A DNA stretch of 22,876 nucleotides, taken from CAZUSO01 sp964622775. Lineage in GTDB: Bacteria > Bacteroidota > Bacteroidia > Chitinophagales > Chitinophagaceae. Both the position numbers and the translations under genes were made by a program. The notes under the pieces are model-generated. The model saw nothing but the letters and a program-made list of their open reading frames with translations. It was not told where the DNA came from and ran no database searches. Of the stretch, positions 1 to 7,869 are shown piece after piece. The stretch is from positions 1 through 22,876 of the forward strand of contig CAZUSO010000047.1 in assembly GCA_964622775.1 (NCBI GenBank). The letters are read 5' to 3'. Every line of letters begins with the position of its first letter. The stretch's first letter is position 1.

Positions 1-103
1 CGTTTTTTCGGAATGACAAAAAACCTTACACCACATGCAACATTTGGGATACACCCGATTGAAGGAGACTGAAGAAACAGAATAGCAATCCGGTTACCGA
101 ATT

Positions 104-125
104 GGATTGGAAATTCTGGTTTACC
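104..125 (+). repeat. 22-bp repeat element, left copy
   Basis: The block GGATTGGAAATTCTGGTTTA plus CC differs at only two positions from 22596-22617, about 22.5 kb away in the same orientation. A weaker relative is at 14430-14446. At the right end it sits inside a larger mosaic intergenic repeat, so this is probably a partial copy of that family. Confidence 0.6.
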
Positions 126-504
126 AATTTTCGGATGCACTGACAGCCTGAACGGCAGGTGTTTATTTCAATAGTTCCCTGTAGTCAGTGACTTCTTACC
201 ATCGCTAAATACCATTGATAGTGGCTATGATGGTAACAGAAGGTATGGAAACGATGCGTATGAAATAAGATTACCATGGAAGTAAATGACTGATAATTCC
301 TTATTATGATTATCAGTAATCCGGGCAGTGTATTAAATACAACCGTACAGGTACTGAAAGCATTTCGCTTTAATTCGGGTATGTTATTTGCTGATGTGGA
401 GCGCCTGATAGTGTTATGTTAAGTATATGTCCCGTCTTTATTGGTGTTTTTGTCCAAACGAAAAACAACAGTGTTTATGCTGTGAGTTTTTCATGTTTTG
501 AACT

Positions 505-524
505 GCCGGTTGCCGGCTTTTTTT
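505..524 (+). terminator. Weak hairpin with T-run
   Basis: A 5-bp GC stem (GCCGG / CCGGC) with a 3-nt loop is followed by seven T. It has the shape of a rho-independent terminator on the plus strand, but the stem is short and no plus-strand gene upstream is visible in the window. It may end a transcript entering from the left. Confidence 0.35.
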
Positions 525-568
525 ATTGGAAAAAATGCAGAAAATTAGCAATTTGATCCTAAACAACA

Positions 569-576
569 TAAATTTG
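569..576 (+). promoter_or_regulatory. Bacteroidota -7 box for methyltransferase
   Basis: TAAATTTG matches the Bacteroidota housekeeping-sigma -7 consensus TAnnTTTG and lies 29 bp before the ATG at 606. No well-placed TTG (-33) element is visible. Such octamers also arise by chance in AT-rich DNA. Confidence 0.4.
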
Positions 577-605
577 ATTCATAAATAACATAAAGCAAAA
601 AACGT

Positions 606-1376
606 ATGTCACAGGAATCCTTGTACAATATCGCTTACTTAGAGCAAACCATGAACCTGTTCCGGGAAATCAAGGAACAGTCTTATGCGCGCTTCATGGA
701 ATTGAAGCAGGGCATTATTGCCGACCTCGGCTGCGGCACCGGCCAGGATGTGATCAACCTCTCTCAGGTTTTGCCCGATACCGTGAAGGTCGTGGGCGTG
801 GATGCCAACGAGGAAATGATCAGTAAGGCGCGATCTTTGCCACAGGATGAGCACCGCATAACATTTCTACAAGGGGATGTGGAGCTGCTTCCCTTTGAAG
901 ATGCCTATCTGTCTGGTATCCGGAATGAGCGGCTCATTCAGCATGTGCATCATCCGGCGCAGGCATTCGGGGAGTTTTACCGGGTGATGAAGCCTGGCGC
1001 ACCCTTGACTATTGTCGAGACGGACTGGAGCAGCCTGACCTTATACAATGCTCCTCCCGGATTTTCGCACCGGATACGGAACTATTATATGGCTGATAAC
1101 GTAGCCAATGGTTCCGCAGCGCTGAATCTGGCTTCCTATTTGCGTGAAGCCGGTTTCGAAGAGATAACGATGCGGGTTTACCCGGTCGTGTCCGGTTCTT
1201 TAAAGCAGGTGATTGACTTTGCCCGGCTGGAATTTATTTTGCGGGAAATGCAGGCAAAGCAATATATCACTTCGGATGAGCTGGCTGCTTTATATGAAAG
1301 CATGGAATATGCTGATGCACAGCACCACTTTATCTCTACCGTGAATATAGTTATTGCAACTGCTGTGAAGGGGTAG
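606..1376 (+). CDS. Class I SAM-dependent methyltransferase
   Basis: A 256-residue soluble protein with the Rossmann fold of UbiE/Methyltransf_11-type enzymes. Motif I is ADLGCGTGQ (39-47), the acidic residue that binds the SAM ribose is D66 in VGVDAN, and the GDVELLPF segment (90-97) is motif II. FYRVMKPGAPL (124-134) is the usual post-II motif. It should transfer a methyl group from S-adenosylmethionine to an unknown acceptor; the C-terminal half that sets the substrate has no feature I can assign. The ATG at 606 is preceded by an A-rich leader and a TAAATTTG box, with no strong ribosome binding site. It is alone on the plus strand and converges with asd, so context does not give the substrate. 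The family call is secure; a specific role such as menaquinone methylation is not supported. Confidence 0.88.
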   Translation: MSQESLYNIAYLEQTMNLFREIKEQSYARFMELKQGIIADLGCGTGQDVINLSQVLPDTVKVVGVDANEEMISKARSLPQDEHRITFLQGDVELLPFEDAYLSGIRNERLIQHVHHPAQAFGEFYRVMKPGAPLTIVETDWSSLTLYNAPPGFSHRIRNYYMADNVANGSAALNLASYLREAGFEEITMRVYPVVSGSLKQVIDFARLEFILREMQAKQYITSDELAALYESMEYADAQHHFISTVNIVIATAVKG

Positions 1377-1453
1377 CGGTGACTGGAACAGGTATTTTGT
1401 GATGGGTGGCATGCAGAGGAGAATCAGGAGAATTCGTATCAGGAAATAATTGG

Positions 1454-2446
1454 TTATTTCAGAAAACCATGTTCCAGCAGGTATTCCGCAATTTGTACGG
1501 CATTTGTAGCGGCTCCCTTGTGCAGGTTGTCGGCTACTATCCAGCAATTGAGGGTATTCGGTTGGGAAAAATCACGACGGATTCGACCGACAAAAACCTC
1601 GTTTTTTCCGCCGGAATAAAGCGGCATGGGGTAGCTGTTGTTTAATGGATTATCCTGGATAACGAGGCCGGGAAATCCCGCTAAAATTTCCCGAATGGTG
1701 TCCAGCTCAAAGTCATTTTCAAATGCTATGTTGACACTCTCGCTGTGCCCACCCATTACCGGTACCCGCACGGCTGTAGCGCTAACCTTTATGGAGGAGT
1801 CGCCCATGATCTTTTGCGTTTCCAACACCATTTTCATCTCCTCTTTGGTATAGCCGTTTTCCAGAAACACATCAATATGCGGAATGACATTGAGGTCAAT
1901 GGGATGCGGATAGCATAGCCTGATTTCCTCCCCGGAGCGTTCTGCCTGCAGCTGATTCACGCCTTTCTGGCCGCTGCCGGAAACGCTTTGGTAAGTGCTG
2001 ACCACTACACGTTTGATCCGGTACCGGTCGTGCAAAGGCTTTAGCACCATTACCATCTGGATGGTAGAGCAGTTGGGATTGGCGATGATCCTGTCGTCCG
2101 GGGTTAATACATTGCCGTTTACTTCCGGGACAATCAGCTTTTTTTGAGGATCCATCCGCCATGCTGATGAATTGTCAATAACGTAGCAACCTGTCTTTGC
2201 AAAAGCAGGCGCCCAGTCTAAGGATATCTGGCTTCCGGCAGAAAACAGGGCAATATCAGGCTGTTGGCAAACCGCTTCCCCGGCAGATATCACCGGATAG
2301 TTTTCCCCTTTAAAACCGAGGGATTTCCCCACGGAACTTTCTGAGGCAACGGGAATGAGCTCCGAAACCGGGAAGTTACGTTCTGCTAATATGCGCAACA
2401 TTGTGCCGCCTACTAAACCCGTTGCTCCTACAACCGCTATTTTCAT
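1454..2446 (-). CDS. asd: Aspartate-semialdehyde dehydrogenase
   Basis: Converts L-aspartyl-4-phosphate to L-aspartate 4-semialdehyde with NADPH, the branch step towards lysine/diaminopimelate, threonine and methionine; cytosolic. The 330 residues start with the dinucleotide-binding GATGLVGG (7-14). The catalytic cysteine is C126 in NPNCST, followed by the TYQSVSGSG stretch (151-159). The substrate arginine R227 and acid/base H234 lie in VRVPVMGGHSE. Length is normal. It is the last gene of a minus-strand run after bdh and the alpha/beta hydrolase; the 88-bp gap before it leaves room for its own promoter, but I see no exact TAnnTTTG there. The gene converges with the methyltransferase 77 bp away, without an obvious terminator. 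Very sure. Confidence 0.97.
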   Translation of the reverse strand: MKIAVVGATGLVGGTMLRILAERNFPVSELIPVASESSVGKSLGFKGENYPVISAGEAVCQQPDIALFSAGSQISLDWAPAFAKTGCYVIDNSSAWRMDPQKKLIVPEVNGNVLTPDDRIIANPNCSTIQMVMVLKPLHDRYRIKRVVVSTYQSVSGSGQKGVNQLQAERSGEEIRLCYPHPIDLNVIPHIDVFLENGYTKEEMKMVLETQKIMGDSSIKVSATAVRVPVMGGHSESVNIAFENDFELDTIREILAGFPGLVIQDNPLNNSYPMPLYSGGKNEVFVGRIRRDFSQPNTLNCWIVADNLHKGAATNAVQIAEYLLEHGFLK

Positions 2447-2534
2447 TGATTTGAGGTATTACTGTCTTTCTGATTTGGAACCGGGTATTGATTAATTTCA
2501 GGGTGAATCGAAATTTGATTATTTATAAGAATTA

Positions 2535-3380
2535 CTATTGCTTTGAACCGGCGAAGTTAATTACCGCCCGCACAATTTGCGCTGCCCCTGCTCCATAGAG
2601 CATCGTATGGTGGTTCCCGTCAATGCTGACATACCGGCAATCTTTCATCATGTCTACGGTTTCTTTGGCCAGAAATTCAGGCAGCAGCGGCTCTCCTAAG
2701 GTATAGATGGCACATCCGTTCAGCAGCAGAGCCGGTTGCCGGACGGATCCGAACAGGGCTTCCCAGTCCTGAATAATCACGTTGGATGATACCTCTATGA
2801 TATTGGCCAGATTAGGGTAGGGATTCACGGTGCCGTCCGCACGGACATTAGCGTCTGCCCGGTAATACTTTTCCATGTCCTGATCCCAGAACGTGTTTTG
2901 CGGCGCGGCTTTCATTTCCGACAGATAGGACGCATAGTCCGGGTAAGTTTTATCTAAACGGGAGAGGGTCGGCCCCAGCATTTCGAGCGTTTTGTCGTTC
3001 ATTCTGGCTGCCGCATCTAACAGGATGATTTTTTCTACCCGCTCCGGGTACTGAGCGGTCAGGAAAGCGCTAAGCAAGCCTCCGTAAGAATGACCGCCCA
3101 GTATTACCTTTTCAATCTTTAAGGCATTCATCAGCCCGATAATATCATCGGTATGATCCTGCAAGGTATAGTGAAAAGCCGGTTTTTCGCTTAGTCCCCG
3201 TCCCCGCAGATCCGGTGCGATAATATGGAAATGGTCCTTCAGGCCATGGGATATCAACCCTTCAAAGGCATGAGCATTGGCCGTCAGTCCATGTAGTAAA
3301 ATAAGCAGGGGGCTGTCTTGCTTTGCATATTCAAGATAGTGTAGCCTGATATTATTTGTTTCGATATATCCTTCTGTCAT
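2535..3380 (-). CDS. Alpha/beta hydrolase
   Basis: A 281-residue alpha/beta-hydrolase-fold protein with no signal peptide. The oxyanion-hole HG is at 30-31 (ILLHGLTAN), the nucleophile elbow GHSYGG puts the catalytic serine at S98, and the catalytic histidine is H257 or H258 in DGNHHT. The usual acid after strand 6 (consensus G-x-x-D) is missing: the segment reads LLNGCAIYTLGEPLLP (219-234), so E230 or an acid elsewhere may serve. It starts 22 bp after the stop of the 3-hydroxybutyrate dehydrogenase gene and is almost certainly cotranscribed. That suggests hydrolysis of a small ester or hydroxyacyl compound linked to hydroxybutyrate use, but this is inference; the substrate is unknown. The fold is certain. 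Confidence 0.85.
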   Translation of the reverse strand: MTEGYIETNNIRLHYLEYAKQDSPLLILLHGLTANAHAFEGLISHGLKDHFHIIAPDLRGRGLSEKPAFHYTLQDHTDDIIGLMNALKIEKVILGGHSYGGLLSAFLTAQYPERVEKIILLDAAARMNDKTLEMLGPTLSRLDKTYPDYASYLSEMKAAPQNTFWDQDMEKYYRADANVRADGTVNPYPNLANIIEVSSNVIIQDWEALFGSVRQPALLLNGCAIYTLGEPLLPEFLAKETVDMMKDCRYVSIDGNHHTMLYGAGAAQIVRAVINFAGSKQ

Positions 3381-3402
3381 TGCCTATAGGAGCTTTTTTG
3401 AC

Positions 3403-4176
3403 TTAATGAGCAGTCCATCCTGCATCTAAAGGTAAGGCAATTCCGGTAATGGTGGCCGCGGCGTCCGAGTCAGCCAAAAACAGGATGCTTTGAGCGATAG
3501 TTTCCACGCTGATAAATTCCTTAATAGCATGCTCAGCCAGGAAAACTTCGTTGATCACCTGTTCGCGGGTCATTTGGTGGGCCTTCATCTGATCCGGAAT
3601 CTGCTTATCCACGATGGGCGTGTGCACATACCCCGGACAGACGGCATTGGCGGTGATGCCAAATGCGCCGCCTTCCAGCGCCAGTACTTTAGTGAAACCG
3701 ATTAGTCCGTGCTTGGCTGCCACGTATGCCGATTTGAAGGGAGAGGCAATGAGCCCGTGCGCAGAAGATACGTTTACGATGCGGCCGGACTTCCGGGATT
3801 TCATTTGTGGCCAAACGGCTTTTGTAACATGAAAGGCGCCCGTAAGATTGATATTGATAATGTCATTCCATTTTTCATCCGGGAAATCTTCTAAGGGAGC
3901 TACGTACTGAATCCCGGCATTGTTTACCACGACATCTATCGCGCCGAATTGTTCCTGAGCCTGCTGAACCATGGTTTTGATTTGGTCGGGGAAAAGAAGG
4001 TTAGCGGGAGAAAACAGATACCCTGTATGGTATTCCCGGGCAACGGCGGCGGCGATCTCCGTCCCGTCTTTTTCCAGCCCGTTAAATACGATCCGGTATC
4101 CTTTTGCTGCGAAAGCCTTTGCAGTAGCTAATCCTATGCCACTGGTACTTCCGGTGATTAAAGCGGTCTTTTTCAT
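3403..4176 (-). CDS. bdhA: D-3-hydroxybutyrate dehydrogenase (SDR)
   Basis: Classical short-chain dehydrogenase, 257 residues, predicted to interconvert (R)-3-hydroxybutyrate and acetoacetate with NAD in the cytosol. The cofactor motif TGSTSGIG is at 8-15, NNAG at 85-88, N110, S137/S138, and the catalytic Y151-x3-K155. What separates it from generic SDRs is that the substrate residues described for Pseudomonas 3-hydroxybutyrate dehydrogenase (Gln94, His144, Lys152, Gln196, from memory) all appear with a constant offset of four: Q90, H140, K148, Q192, together with W254 near the end. It is the first gene of a likely operon with the hydrolase and perhaps asd. Its leader holds no exact TAnnTTTG box. 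No polyhydroxybutyrate synthase or acetoacetate-CoA gene is in view, so whether it serves PHB turnover or uptake of exogenous hydroxybutyrate is open. Confidence 0.9.
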   Translation of the reverse strand: MKKTALITGSTSGIGLATAKAFAAKGYRIVFNGLEKDGTEIAAAVAREYHTGYLFSPANLLFPDQIKTMVQQAQEQFGAIDVVVNNAGIQYVAPLEDFPDEKWNDIININLTGAFHVTKAVWPQMKSRKSGRIVNVSSAHGLIASPFKSAYVAAKHGLIGFTKVLALEGGAFGITANAVCPGYVHTPIVDKQIPDQMKAHQMTREQVINEVFLAEHAIKEFISVETIAQSILFLADSDAAATITGIALPLDAGWTAH

Positions 4177-4304
4177 TTTAATGATTTTTTACGAAGCAAA
4201 GTTTCGAAAAACTATAGCTAAGATATGGGTAATTGCTTGTTAAGTAACACCGTTGATACACCTTAGTCAAAAGCCAAGAGCAACGTGGGAATATATCTGA
4301 AATG

Positions 4305-4332
4305 AAAAAAGCGCCGGGCAATGCCGGCGCTT
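4305..4332 (-). terminator. Terminator of tsf
   Basis: Read on the minus strand, GCGCCGG and CCGGCGC form a GC-rich stem of at least 7 bp around a 6-nt loop, flanked by AA/TT pairs and ending in six T. It lies 22 bp after the tsf stop codon. This is a textbook rho-independent terminator. Confidence 0.88.
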
Positions 4333-4353
4333 ATAGCAGGAAATAGGAAATCC

Positions 4354-5193
4354 TTATCCGATAGCGGCACGGCAGAATCCGGTAACGGTCATGCCATTAT
4401 CCACGCCATTCAGGTATTCTTTAACGGTTTTATTCGTATCTTTTACGAAAGGCTGATTGAGCAGGGTATTTTCTTTGAAGAATTTATTCAGTTTGCCTGC
4501 GGCAATCTTTTCCGCCATGTCCGCCGGCTTGCCTTCTGCAACGATTTGCTCGATGGCAATGGCTTTTTCACGTTCCACTACATCGGCAGGAATGCTGTCG
4601 CTGTCCACGCCTAAGGGGTTCATTGCGGCAATCTGCATGGCTACATCGCGTCCTGCTGCTGTAGTGGCTTCGCTGTTGGCTTTGTTCAGGCTCACCAATA
4701 CTGCGATACGGTAATTACCATGAATATAAGGCACTACCGCGCTGCCGCTCACTTGTTCATAACGAACGATATCAATTTTTTCTCCAATCTTGGCTACCAT
4801 TTCCAGCAGCTTATCGCCAACGGTAGCATCGTCCATCTTTAAAGCCTTTAAAGCATCAATATCGGCAGGTTTATGCTCCAGCGCCAGTTCGGTCACTTTA
4901 TTGGCAAAATCAACAAACTCCTGGTTTTTAGATACGAAATCTGTTTCGGAAGACAGTTGAACGATAACGCCGAAGTCCCCGGAAGCGCTGGATTTTGCAA
5001 TAACAACGCCCTCTTTTGCGTCACGGTCGCTGCGGTTTGCCGCAACTTTCTGACCTTTTTTACGCAAATAATCAATCGCTTTTTCAAAGTCTCCTTCACT
5101 TTCCATCAATGCTTTCCGGCAATCCATCATGCCTGCGCCGGTGGCCTGGCGTAATTTGTTTACATCAGCAGCGGATATGTTTGCTACACTCAT
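4354..5193 (-). CDS. tsf: Elongation factor Ts
   Basis: Guanine-nucleotide exchange factor that regenerates EF-Tu-GTP during translation. The 279-residue protein has the N-terminal UBA-like domain (VNKLRQATGAGMMDCRKAL, 11-29), in which the TGAGMMDC signature is diagnostic, followed by the core. There the TDFV motif (84-87), which contacts the EF-Tu nucleotide site, is intact. C-terminal sequence such as FVKDTNKTVKEYL is typical. It begins with MSVANISAADVNK, normal for the family. In most bacteria tsf follows rpsB; here the 1.2 kb upstream has no rpsB or any other gene, and tsf has its own promoter box and terminator, so it is a single-gene unit. Identification is certain. Confidence 0.98.
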   Translation of the reverse strand: MSVANISAADVNKLRQATGAGMMDCRKALMESEGDFEKAIDYLRKKGQKVAANRSDRDAKEGVVIAKSSASGDFGVIVQLSSETDFVSKNQEFVDFANKVTELALEHKPADIDALKALKMDDATVGDKLLEMVAKIGEKIDIVRYEQVSGSAVVPYIHGNYRIAVLVSLNKANSEATTAAGRDVAMQIAAMNPLGVDSDSIPADVVEREKAIAIEQIVAEGKPADMAEKIAAGKLNKFFKENTLLNQPFVKDTNKTVKEYLNGVDNGMTVTGFCRAAIG

Positions 5194-5243
5194 TTTTGTT
5201 TTAATTTATTATGGTTTTTAATTATTTAATCGAAAATGAGCGG

Positions 5244-5277
5244 CAAAATTACGAACTTTTTCCCGGTTATTGTACAA
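5244..5277 (-). promoter_or_regulatory. Promoter of tsf
   Basis: On the minus strand TAATTTTG (5244-5251) matches the Bacteroidota -7 consensus, and a TTG (5275-5277) lies 23 bp upstream, within the 17-23 bp spacing reported for Flavobacterium-type promoters. The inferred transcript start leaves a leader of about 45 nt. It supports tsf being transcribed alone. Confidence 0.55.
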
Positions 5278-6434
5278 TAGCAATATTTAAGGCAACGCTG
5301 TTGAATTCTATAATAGATGTGGATAACTATACAATACGGTCCGGTTCAAAGAAAAGATAAAGCGTTGTTCTTTGATATTGTATAATTTATTGTATCTAAA
5401 GAAATTAATTGCCATGCTCATTAATGATGGCAAAGTTGAATGGCTGCTTTCTGATCTTATGCCTATCCTCATAAAAACGCATTCCTGACATAATGATTCA
5501 AATTATCGGGTCAAATGTTAACGTTGTGAAGAAGTAATTATACACTCAAAAATGCCGATCGATAAATTTCCGATGCCCCGAATCCGAAATTGCTTTCTGC
5601 ATGTTGCTCTATAAATCACCATAAATGGGGCAGGATATCTCGCCACGGGCAATATCAAAATTGCAGACAAATTCCTGTTTTTACTACCATCGTTTTCCCC
5701 AAAATACCGATTCCCGGCTCCTGATTTATGTAGGAAAACACAAACGGAGACAAATATTTTGAATGCATAAATAACATCAAAACTTTATTTCCAGCATCTT
5801 TTCAGCCGGATATATTTATTATTTTTTACATTAGATATTTTGTGTATTTTATTCCAAAAAGAGGGATAGATATCCGGCTAACGTAAAATAGAAGGCAAAT
5901 TAAATCGGGTAGGGGAGTAGTTAAAATGAAAATTATTAAATACTATATTTTTATAAAATAATAAAAATACGGACATGATTTTATCCTCTGAGTTCTGCTT
6001 CAGAAATTCTGTTATTTTTCTTCCTGTTTTCTAAATTATGATTTATAAATATAATAGATAAAAATCCGTTTTAAATATTTTTCATATAAATTGAGTAGTA
6101 ATGAAAAATACCAATTAGGTAATGTAGTTTATATAAAGTAGATAATTAATTTAAAAACAGATAGTTATAATATTTGTTTTTTATTTTTGTGACATATTGG
6201 CAATAATATTTTAAAATCATTGAAAATTTTATTCATTTATTTGATTTTCTGTTTATTATTGTTTTTATCTAATGCTGTTTATTTATTAAGATTAGTGAAT
6301 TATCATTATCGAAAAAATGAATCATGTATTCGGTAATATGTAAAAAATATTAGCTAAAATATGCTGTATTTAAGTGATTTTTGACTATTTTCCGTTCCGG
6401 AATCAAATTTTTAAAACAGGATCTTATTTTTTAT
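5278..6434. other. Long AT-rich gene-free gap
   Basis: About 1.15 kb between the divergent tsf and symporter genes with no convincing reading frame on either strand, no tRNA-like fold and no clear terminator. From about 5760 the base composition falls sharply, to long runs of A and T with only scattered G/C (roughly 15-25% by eye), against near-balanced composition in the genes. An octamer TATTTTTG at 6182-6189 fits the -7 consensus but is weak evidence in such sequence. The stretch could be a long regulatory leader, a decayed gene or a protein-bound AT-rich region. Confidence 0.6.
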
Positions 6435-7811
6435 ATGAGAAAAAAACTTACTGTAATAAATCTGGTCGCATTTACTTTAGCATCTATTGTTACTATATTA
6501 TATTCAAATAATGTTGTATCGATTGATTTAAGGGTCGTTTTAGGATTCTGGTGGATATTTGCTATCGTGGCCGTTTTGTTCGCCTTAAAGAAGAAATCAC
6601 TCACCACCTGGATTTTGGTTTCGATGGTCGTTGGTATCATGCTCGGTTTTCAATTTCCGGAGATTGCGTTAAATCTTCAGGTACTGAGTAAGATTTTCCT
6701 GAAGCTGATCAAGACGATAATTGCCCCGATTCTTTTTGCGACCCTGGTGGTAGGGATAGCCGGACATTCCGATTTGAAACAATTAGGCAGGTTAGGCTGG
6801 AAATCGTTATTATATTTTGAGATTGTTACCACTCTCGCATTGGGCATCGGTCTGCTGGCCATTAACATTTCTCAGGCAGGATCAGGTATTCGCCTCCCGC
6901 CGGGGTATCATCATGATTTACCACAGGTATCGGGAGTTACCTGGCAGGATCATATTCTGGATATTTTTCCTGAAAATATAGCCAGAGCGGTAGCGGAGGG
7001 GCAGGTTTTGCCCATCGTAGTCTTCAGTATTATTTTTGGTATTGCGCTGGCTCTGGTGCCACAGGCCAAAAAGCAGGCAATGTTGCATTTTTGTGAAAGC
7101 CTTGCTGAGACTATGTTTAAATTCACTAATATCATCATGTATTTTGCCCCATTTGGAGTGGGCGCTGCCATTGCACATGCCACTGCCGAACTTGGCGTTG
7201 ATATCCTGATTGCCCTGGTTAAGTTGCTTAGCACCCTTTACGTTTCCCTGCTGGTGTTTGTATTTGTGGTACTCTGTTCCATTATGATGATTTTTAAAAT
7301 CCCCGTTAAGAACTTCCTGAAAGCGGTTTGGGAGCCGGTCAGTATTGCCTTTGCCACAACCAGCTCGGAGTCTGCATTGCCCAAGGCTATGGAAAATATG
7401 GAGAAAATCGGGGTGCCGCGTAAGATTGTATCCTTCGTATTGCCGACGGGCTATACTTTTAATCTCGACGGCACCACGCTCTATTTATCTTTGGCTACCG
7501 TATTTGTTGCGCAGGCAGCCAATATTGACCTGAGCATATGGCAGCAGATTATGATTGGCCTGGTATTGATGCTCACCAGCAAGGGAGTGGCGGGCGTTCC
7601 GCGGGCTTCATTAGTGATACTTACCGGAGCGGCGGCTACCTTTAACCTGCCGCTCTGGCCTATCATGGCCATCTTGGGAATCGATGAGCTAATGGATATG
7701 GGGCGCACCTCCGTAAATGTTTTAGGTAATTGCCTGGCCAGTTGTGTAGTGGCCCGCTCCGAAAAAGAGTTGGACGATGAAAAGCTCCATGCCGAATTTG
7801 TGGTCGATTAA
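6435..7811 (+). CDS. Dicarboxylate/amino acid:cation symporter (GltT/DctA type)
   Basis: Inner-membrane secondary transporter of the DAACS/SLC1 family, likely importing glutamate, aspartate or C4-dicarboxylates with H+ or Na+. The signatures are in order: HP1 serine motif TTSSESALP (308-316), NLDGT (343-347), HP2 TSKGVAGVP (381-389) and DMGRTSVNVLGN (421-432). R424 corresponds to the GltPh arginine (R397) that binds the side-chain carboxylate; the GltPh Na1 ligand D405 is Asn here (N432), as I recall for GltT and DctA. Two extra hydrophobic segments (about 5-24 and 33-51) precede the canonical first helix at about 57, an N-terminal extension compared with the archaeal and Firmicutes proteins. 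I chose the ATG at 6435 (458 aa); an in-frame TTG at 6381 would add 18 residues. The substrate is not settled by sequence. Confidence 0.92.
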   Translation: MRKKLTVINLVAFTLASIVTILYSNNVVSIDLRVVLGFWWIFAIVAVLFALKKKSLTTWILVSMVVGIMLGFQFPEIALNLQVLSKIFLKLIKTIIAPILFATLVVGIAGHSDLKQLGRLGWKSLLYFEIVTTLALGIGLLAINISQAGSGIRLPPGYHHDLPQVSGVTWQDHILDIFPENIARAVAEGQVLPIVVFSIIFGIALALVPQAKKQAMLHFCESLAETMFKFTNIIMYFAPFGVGAAIAHATAELGVDILIALVKLLSTLYVSLLVFVFVVLCSIMMIFKIPVKNFLKAVWEPVSIAFATTSSESALPKAMENMEKIGVPRKIVSFVLPTGYTFNLDGTTLYLSLATVFVAQAANIDLSIWQQIMIGLVLMLTSKGVAGVPRASLVILTGAAATFNLPLWPIMAILGIDELMDMGRTSVNVLGNCLASCVVARSEKELDDEKLHAEFVVD

Positions 7812-7857
7812 TAGATCTTTAAATGTTTTTACTGCAATAAATCACTTTGTTTTTTGG

Positions 7858-7865
7858 TATTTTTG
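7858..7865 (+). promoter_or_regulatory. Possible -7 box before AHSA1 gene
   Basis: TATTTTTG fits TAnnTTTG but ends only 4 bp before the ATG at 7870, which would give an almost leaderless transcript. It may be chance; cotranscription with the symporter gene 58 bp upstream is the alternative. Confidence 0.25.
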
Positions 7866-7869
7866 AGGC

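Larger units (their letters stand above)
1..605. other. Gene-free left flank
   Basis: No open frame here looks like a convincing gene. It holds a 22-bp element at 104-125 shared with the far right of the window, a weak hairpin plus T-run at 505-524, and the -7 box of the downstream methyltransferase. Two short open stretches with plausible codon usage are present: 173-283 in one frame without a start, and 306-422 from an ATG, 38 codons. They match nothing I recognise and may be remnants of a decayed gene. AT content is higher than in the neighbouring genes. Confidence 0.6.

Noticed and set aside
1443..1460. GAAATAA-TTGG-TTATTTC palindrome at the asd stop codon
   Set aside because: Seven AT-rich pairs without a following T-run; too weak to call a terminator.
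5278..6434. Hidden rpsB or non-coding RNA in the AT-rich gap
   Set aside because: No frame of useful length on the minus strand and no GC-rich stem set typical of a structured RNA in such AT-rich DNA.
6381..6434. Upstream TTG start for the symporter
   Set aside because: The added 18 residues are not typical for the family, and the ATG at 6435 directly precedes a basic start and first hydrophobic segment.
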